The notes beneath the pieces are model-generated. The model had not been told where the DNA came from. It did no database searches and worked only from the letters and a program-made list of their open reading frames with translations. From Piscinibacter sp. (GTDB lineage: Bacteria; Pseudomonadota; Gammaproteobacteria; Burkholderiales; Burkholderiaceae_C): a stretch of DNA of 64,000 nt. Every line of letters starts with the position of its first letter. The first letter of the stretch is position 1. This document shows positions 59,644-64,000 of the stretch, piece by piece. The stretch spans positions 647,142-711,141 of the forward strand of contig JADJJI010000001.1 in assembly GCA_016706565.1 (NCBI GenBank), read 5' to 3'. Made by a program: the position numbers and the translations under genes.

Positions 59644-60126
59644 TCAGGCCGGCGACGAGCGCAGGCCGTAGGTCGCTGTGCCGACGAGCAGGTACTCGAC
59701 GCGCAGCACCGGCTCGCCCTTCTCGCCGGCGAAGGTGTAGCCGACCATCGCCACCGCGTCGCCGTCGCGCAGCTCGGTCACGTTCCATGCGCCCATGCGC
59801 GTGAGCGGCGCGAGCTCCACGTGCCACAGCCTGTCCTTGCGCGTGGGCAGCTGCGCCGACGCAAACAGGCGCGCGCCATCGATGCCCGCCGATTGCGCAG
59901 GCACCGGTCGTTTCGCGAGATCGGCCGGCAGCTTCAGGTCGGCGTCGACCTCGAGATCGAACTCGGCATGCGGATTGCGCCAGGCGACCTTGCGCGCCCT
60001 GCCCGACAGGTACAGCGGGCGAGCCGTGTCGAAGCTGCTCCAGCCGTGGTGGGCGAAGGCCGCGTGCGCGGGCAGGACGGCGGCGGCGAGCAGGAGATGT
60101 CTGCGCAGCATGCGAGCTCCCTTCAT
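59644..60126 (-). CDS. DUF6152-like exported protein
   Basis: A 160-residue protein with a signal peptide (MLRRHLLLAAAVLPAHAAFA) followed by HHGWSSFDTARPLYLSGRARKVAWRNPHAEFDLEVD, which is the DUF6152 pattern, and GMGAWNVTELRDGD-like and VGYTFAGEKGEPVLRVEYL stretches. The His-His at the mature N-terminus could bind metal. The function is unknown. The start may be ATG 60111 instead. It is separated by one base from the upstream membrane gene and is probably co-transcribed with it. Confidence 0.75.
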   Translation of the reverse strand: MKGARMLRRHLLLAAAVLPAHAAFAHHGWSSFDTARPLYLSGRARKVAWRNPHAEFDLEVDADLKLPADLAKRPVPAQSAGIDGARLFASAQLPTRKDRLWHVELAPLTRMGAWNVTELRDGDAVAMVGYTFAGEKGEPVLRVEYLLVGTATYGLRSSPA

Positions 60127-60127
60127 G

Positions 60128-60571
60128 TCATGAGTAGGCGATCCAACGACCGCAGATGATGACGGCGCCCCAAAGCCCCAGCGAGATCAAGGTCTGTGCC
60201 CGCGCCACGCGATCGAGCGACTGCAGGCCGCCGCGGGCATGGAACGAAGCCGCGTTCAGGCCGGCCAGCATCAGCAGCGCCATCTTCACGACGAACACGC
60301 GGTTGGCGAGCAGTTCACCCGGCTGGCTGATGAACATCGTCAGGCCCGTGAACGCGGCCAGGCCGAAGCCGGCCAGCGTGAGCGGCAGCGCCAGCCGCGC
60401 CAGCGGCGCCACCGGCAGCGCCGCGCCGAAACCCCAGACACGCAGTTCCAGCACGGCCAGGCTGCCCAGCAGCAGCGCGATGCCGACCACGTGCAGGGCC
60501 TCGAGCAGCGGGTACAGCCACGGGTGCGTGGCGATCCAGGCAAAGGCCGTGATGGCGCGCGGTTCGGGCAT
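60128..60571 (-). CDS. Small four-helix membrane protein
   Basis: A 147-residue protein with four hydrophobic segments: LLEALHVVGIALLLGSLAVLELRV, LARLALPLTLAGFGLAAFTGLTMF, NRVFVVKMALLMLAGLNAASF and LISLGLWGAVIICGRWI. The repeated pattern resembles DUF6644/CopD-like membrane proteins, but I would not go further. It pairs with the exported DUF6152-like gene. Confidence 0.7.
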   Translation of the reverse strand: MPEPRAITAFAWIATHPWLYPLLEALHVVGIALLLGSLAVLELRVWGFGAALPVAPLARLALPLTLAGFGLAAFTGLTMFISQPGELLANRVFVVKMALLMLAGLNAASFHARGGLQSLDRVARAQTLISLGLWGAVIICGRWIAYS

Positions 60572-60624
60572 GGCCCCCGCACCTTAGCAGTTCCGCGTCG
60601 CTCCACGGTCCATAGAATCGACCC

Positions 60625-61986
60625 ATGCACATCCACATCCTCGGCATCTGCGGCACCTTCATGGGCGGCCTGGCGGCACTGGCGCGCGAGGCCGGCCACC
60701 GCGTCACCGGCTGCGATGCCAACGTGTATCCGCCGATGAGCGACCAGCTGCGCGCGCTGGGCATCGATCTCATCGAAGGCTTCGGCGCCGAGCAGCTCGC
60801 GCTCAAGCCCGACCTGTTCGTCGTCGGCAACGTGGTTTCGCGCGGCAACGCGCTGATGGAGGCCATCCTCAACGCCGGCGCGCCCTACACCAGCGGGCCG
60901 CAGTGGCTGTCGGACCACGTGCTGCAGGGCCGCCACGTGCTCGCCGTGGCCGGCACGCACGGCAAGACGACGACGACTTCGATGCTGGCCTGGATCCTCG
61001 ACCGCGCCGGCCTCACGCCGGGTTTCCTGGTCGGCGGCGTGCCGCTGAACTTCGGCGTCTCGGCGCGGCTCGGCTCGGGCAAGACCTTCGTCATCGAGGC
61101 CGACGAATACGACACCGCGTTCTTCGACAAGCGCAGCAAGTTCGTGCACTACCGGCCGCGCACCGCGATCCTGAACAACCTCGAGCTCGACCACGCCGAC
61201 ATCTTCGAGAACCTGGCGGCGATCGAGCGGCAGTTCCACCACCTCGTGCGCACCGTGCCGGGCGAGGGCCGGATCGTGGTCAACGCCCGAGAAGACAGCC
61301 TGCAGCGCGTGCTGGCGATGGGCTGCTGGAGCGAGGTGCTGCGCTTCGGCGCGCGCAAGGAGGAGCCGGGCGCACTGCGCGCGCGTGGCGAGCCGCACGC
61401 CTTCGACGTGCTGCGCGGCAGCCTGAAGATCGCGCGCGTCGAGTGGGCACTGCTGGGCGAGCACAACCAGCTCAATGCGCTGGCTGCGATCGCCGCGGCC
61501 GAGCATGTCGGCGTATCACCCGAGGTGGCGGCCAAGGCGCTGGCCAGCTTCGAGAACGTGCGCCGCCGGCTGGAACTGCGAGGCGAGGTCAACCGCATCA
61601 AGGTCTACGACGACTTCGCGCACCACCCCACCGCGATGCGAACCACCGTCAACGGCCTGCGCCGCAAGGTGGGCACCGAGCGCATCCTGGCCGTCTTCGA
61701 GCCTCGCTCCAACACCATGAAGCTGGGCACCATGAAGGCGCAGCTGCCCTGGTCGCTGGAGGAAGCCGACCTCGCCTTCTGCCACAGCGGCGGCCTGGGC
61801 TGGAACGCCGAGGAGGCCCTGGCGCCGATGGGCAAGCAGGCGGTGGTGTGCGACAGCATCGACAAGCTCGTCGCGCGCGTGGTCGCCTCCGCGCGCCCGG
61901 GCGACCACGTCCTGTGCATGAGCAATGGCGGCTTCGGCGGCATCCACGCGAAGCTGATCGAGTCGCTCGCCGCCGCGGCGCGCTGA
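60625..61986 (+). CDS. mpl: Murein tripeptide ligase (UDP-MurNAc:L-Ala-gamma-D-Glu-meso-Dap ligase)
   Basis: A 453-residue Mur-family ligase that reuses the tripeptide of recycled peptidoglycan. The opening MHIHILGICGTFMGGLA is typical of Mpl; the ATP loop is GTHGKTTTTSMLAWIL; FVIEADEYDTAFFDKRSKFVHY and YDDFAHHPTAMRTTVNGLR are key regions. A TAGAAT hexamer at 60613-60618 lies six bases before the ATG. It is convergent with phosphofructokinase, with no bases between the two stops. Confidence 0.96.
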   Translation: MHIHILGICGTFMGGLAALAREAGHRVTGCDANVYPPMSDQLRALGIDLIEGFGAEQLALKPDLFVVGNVVSRGNALMEAILNAGAPYTSGPQWLSDHVLQGRHVLAVAGTHGKTTTTSMLAWILDRAGLTPGFLVGGVPLNFGVSARLGSGKTFVIEADEYDTAFFDKRSKFVHYRPRTAILNNLELDHADIFENLAAIERQFHHLVRTVPGEGRIVVNAREDSLQRVLAMGCWSEVLRFGARKEEPGALRARGEPHAFDVLRGSLKIARVEWALLGEHNQLNALAAIAAAEHVGVSPEVAAKALASFENVRRRLELRGEVNRIKVYDDFAHHPTAMRTTVNGLRRKVGTERILAVFEPRSNTMKLGTMKAQLPWSLEEADLAFCHSGGLGWNAEEALAPMGKQAVVCDSIDKLVARVVASARPGDHVLCMSNGGFGGIHAKLIESLAAAAR

Positions 61987-63057
61987 TCAGAGCGGCGCGG
62001 TACCGGTCGAGACGCCGGTGTCCCAGGCGGTGCGCAGCAGCGGGTGATCGAGTGGCACGTTGCGGGTGCGGCCGGCCACGTCGGCCAGCGGCACGCTCTC
62101 GATCTGCGTACCGCGCAGCACCACCACCCGGTTGAAGTTGCCCTGCGCCACCAGTTGCGCCGCGGCATGGCCGTACTGCGTGGCGAGCACGCGGTCGAAG
62201 GGCGTGGGCGGCCCGCCGCGCTGCACATGGCCGAGGATGGTGGTGCGCACCTCGCAGCCAACCAGCGGTTCGAGCTGCGTGCGCAGCACGTTGCCCACTC
62301 CGCCCAGGCGGATCGGCTCGGGCGAGTCCTCGATGCGCTCCTTCACCGTCAGTTGCCCGCCTTCGGGCCGGGCGCCTTCGGCGATGGCGATGAGGGTGTA
62401 GTGCTCGCGCGCCTCGCGCTCGCGGCACACCCGCGCCACCTCGTCGAGCCGGTAGGGCAGTTCGGGGATGAGGATGATGTCGGCGCCGCCGGCCAGCCCG
62501 GCGTGCAGCGCGATCCAGCCGGCATAACGCCCCATGGTCTCGAGGATCATCACGCGGCCGTGGCTGCGGCCGGTGGTCTGCAGCCGGTCCAGCGCCTCGG
62601 TGACGATGGCCACGGCGGTGTCGAAGCCGAAGCTGCGGTCGGTGTGCGCCAGGTCGTTGTCGATCGTCTTCGGGCAACCGACCACCGGGATGCCCCTGGC
62701 CGCGAGCTGGTGCGCGATCGCCATGCTGCCGTCGCCGCCGATGACGACGATCGCGTCCAGCCCGAGTTCGCGCACGTAGGCGCAAGTCGCCTCCGACACG
62801 TCGGCTCCGCCGGCGCCGAAATAGCCGAACGGGTTGGCCTTGTTGTGCGTACCCAGGATGGTGCCGCCGGTGGCCATGATGTCGGCCACCGAGTCCAGGT
62901 CCAGCGGCCGCACGCGGCGCTCGATCAGGCCGAGGAAGCCCTGCTCGATGCCGATCACCTCGGTGCCGTCGAGCTGGATCAGCGAGCGCGCCACGGCGCG
63001 GATCACCGCATTCAGCCCCGGGCAGTCGCCACCGCCCGTGAGGATACCCACTCGCAT
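61987..63057 (-). CDS. pfkA: 6-phosphofructokinase (mixed-motif group III)
   Basis: A 356-residue glycolytic enzyme. GGGDCPGLNAVIR opens it. The phosphoryl-donor residues are mixed: GGDGS (107-111) has the Gly of ATP-dependent enzymes, while PKTIDND (129-135) has the Lys of PPi-dependent ones. Such group III enzymes are usually classed as ATP-dependent or mixed, so donor use needs assay. MGRYAGWIAL and LGHVQRGGPPTPFDR are also present. No regulatory neighbours are visible. Confidence 0.92.
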   Translation of the reverse strand: MRVGILTGGGDCPGLNAVIRAVARSLIQLDGTEVIGIEQGFLGLIERRVRPLDLDSVADIMATGGTILGTHNKANPFGYFGAGGADVSEATCAYVRELGLDAIVVIGGDGSMAIAHQLAARGIPVVGCPKTIDNDLAHTDRSFGFDTAVAIVTEALDRLQTTGRSHGRVMILETMGRYAGWIALHAGLAGGADIILIPELPYRLDEVARVCREREAREHYTLIAIAEGARPEGGQLTVKERIEDSPEPIRLGGVGNVLRTQLEPLVGCEVRTTILGHVQRGGPPTPFDRVLATQYGHAAAQLVAQGNFNRVVVLRGTQIESVPLADVAGRTRNVPLDHPLLRTAWDTGVSTGTAPL

Positions 63058-63131
63058 GCCCGCCTCCTTCGATGTCCTGTCAGGCCCAGTGTAGGCGGCG
63101 CCGATAGACTCGGGCCCGACCCGCCTTGATC

Positions 63132-63722
63132 ATGCGCAAGCCACCGACCCATCTGCTCTACCTGCACGGATTCCGCTCCTCGCCGCAGTCGGCCAAGGCG
63201 CGCCGCATGGCGGCCTGGGTGCAGGCGAATCGGCCCGACCTGCACTGGTGGTGCCCGCAGCTGCCGCCCTCGCCGCGCGAGGCGATGGCGATGGTTGAAT
63301 CAACCGTGCGCGAGTGGCCTGCCTCCGCGATGGCGGTGATCGGCAGCTCGCTGGGCGGTTTCTACGCCACCGCGGTGGCCGAGCGCCACGGCTGCCCGGC
63401 CGTGCTGCTGAACCCGGCGGTCGATCCGGCCCGCGACCTGGCGAAGTACATCGGCGAGCAGACTTCCTTCCACGACCCGGCCGAGCGCTTCTTCTTCCGC
63501 GCCGAGTTCGTCGACGAACTGCGCGCCATCACCCCCGCGGCGATCACCCGGCCCAAGCGATACCTCGCCGTCATCGCCAAGGGCGACGAGGTGCTCGACT
63601 GGCGCGAGATGAGCGCGCGTTACGCCGGCTGCCGGATCAAGCTGCTCGAAGGCGGCGACCACGCGCTGTCCGACTTCGACACACACCTCCCCGACATCCT
63701 CCACTTCCTGCAACTCCCATGA
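63132..63722 (+). CDS. YqiA-like alpha/beta-hydrolase (esterase)
   Basis: A 196-residue small esterase. LLYLHGFRSSPQSAKARRM opens the fold; the nucleophile serine lies in GSSLGGFYATAVAERHG, an Asp in AKGDEVLDWREM and the His in EGGDHALSDF. The natural ester is unknown. ATG 63132 is used instead of the TTG two codons upstream. Its stop overlaps the next gene's ATG in an ATGA. Confidence 0.9.
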   Translation: MRKPPTHLLYLHGFRSSPQSAKARRMAAWVQANRPDLHWWCPQLPPSPREAMAMVESTVREWPASAMAVIGSSLGGFYATAVAERHGCPAVLLNPAVDPARDLAKYIGEQTSFHDPAERFFFRAEFVDELRAITPAAITRPKRYLAVIAKGDEVLDWREMSARYAGCRIKLLEGGDHALSDFDTHLPDILHFLQLP

Positions 63723-64000
63723 GACTCCAAGACAAGGTCTGCATCGTCACCGGCGCCGCCCAGGGCATCGGCCTGGCCACCGCGCTCAAGTTCGCGCGCG
63801 AGGGCGGCATCGTCGCCGTGTGCGACATGCGCGCCGACGCGGTCGACGCTGCCGTGGCGCAGTGCCGCGCGCTCGGCGCACGCGCCGAGGGCTACATCGT
63901 CGACGTGACGAACCGCGAGGCGGTCGATGCCATGGTGGCGAAGGTGCGCGAGACCTTCGGCCGCATCGACGTGCTGGTCAACAACGCCGGCATCACCAAG
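63719..64000 (+). CDS. SDR family oxidoreductase, FabG-like (3' end outside window)
   Basis: Only the first 94 codons are visible and the frame is open at the right edge. MRLQDKVCIVTGAAQGIGLATALKFAREG is the classical SDR nucleotide motif (TGxxxGxG), and DVLVNNAGITK is the NNAG motif. A beta-ketoacyl-ACP reductase or acetoacetyl-CoA reductase is likely, but the catalytic Ser-Tyr-Lys is out of sight. It is coupled to the esterase by an ATGA. Confidence 0.88.
   Translation, partial: MRLQDKVCIVTGAAQGIGLATALKFAREGGIVAVCDMRADAVDAAVAQCRALGARAEGYIVDVTNREAVDAMVAKVRETFGRIDVLVNNAGITK

Overview
This is a 64 kb piece of a very GC-rich chromosome. It most probably comes from a member of the Burkholderiales in the Rubrivivax/Leptothrix/Methylibium-like part of the order. 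The pointers are the gene order hemL-thiD-rubredoxin-pilG-pilH-pilI-pilJ-pilL, the ctaC-ctaD-ctaG-ctaE cytochrome oxidase cluster with DUF2244 and DUF2970 partners, Bug-type (TctC) binding proteins, a class I-like PHA synthase, and a catalytically empty dihydroorotase beside pyrB. This placement is an inference from gene content. I see no tRNA, rRNA, CRISPR array, insertion sequence, prophage or attachment site; almost everything is chromosomal housekeeping.

Layout. 1-5 kb: the 3' part of an AsmA-like gene, a MOSC protein, a frameshifted pirin and ychF. 5-8.4 kb: a block of two wrecked convergent genes, a TctC-type binding protein (+) and a PAS/hybrid histidine kinase with receiver and Hpt domains (-). 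8.5-13.9 kb: PHA synthase, a MgtA-type Mg2+ ATPase broken by one frameshift, and an aldo/keto reductase. 13.9-20.2 kb: a MASE1-CHASE-PAS hybrid kinase, the otnK-otnC four-carbon acid-sugar pair, and rpoH behind a near-perfect CIRCE operator. 20.2-30 kb: one long respiratory cluster on the minus strand (DUF2244, ctaC, ctaD, a 38-residue protein, ctaG, DUF2970, ctaE; then SURF1, a Sco-like protein, ctaA, ctaB, sco), interrupted by one small plus-strand gene. 30-36 kb: a BioC-like methyltransferase, comF, trmL, tctC, gpsA, secB, grxC, a rhodanese and gpmA. 36-44.4 kb (minus): an HD-GYP-like protein with a lost HD pair, a PRPP-synthetase-like gene, an AMP/thymidine phosphorylase-like gene, plsC, pyrX, pyrB, pyrR, ruvX and yqgE. 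44.4-57.2 kb: photolyase, a diguanylate cyclase, then the Pil-Chp chemosensory cluster and rubredoxin. 57.4-64 kb: thiD, hemL, two small envelope or membrane genes, mpl, a phosphofructokinase, a YqiA-like esterase and the start of an SDR reductase.

How the genes fit together. The cta cluster encodes a caa3-like aa3 oxidase (subunit II carries a fused cytochrome c) together with heme O/A synthesis (ctaB, ctaA) and copper delivery (ctaG, sco, SURF1). The Pil-Chp genes control twitching motility. yqgE-ruvX-pyrR-pyrB-pyrX are chained by 1-4 base overlaps, and the plsC / phosphorylase-like / PRPP-synthetase-like genes behind them are also coupled, so pyrimidine synthesis and nucleotide turnover sit in one transcription-directed block.

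Caution. Four loci between 3.5 and 11 kb carry indels, while essentially every gene after 11 kb is intact. Real decay and locally poor sequence both fit, and the individual entries say so.
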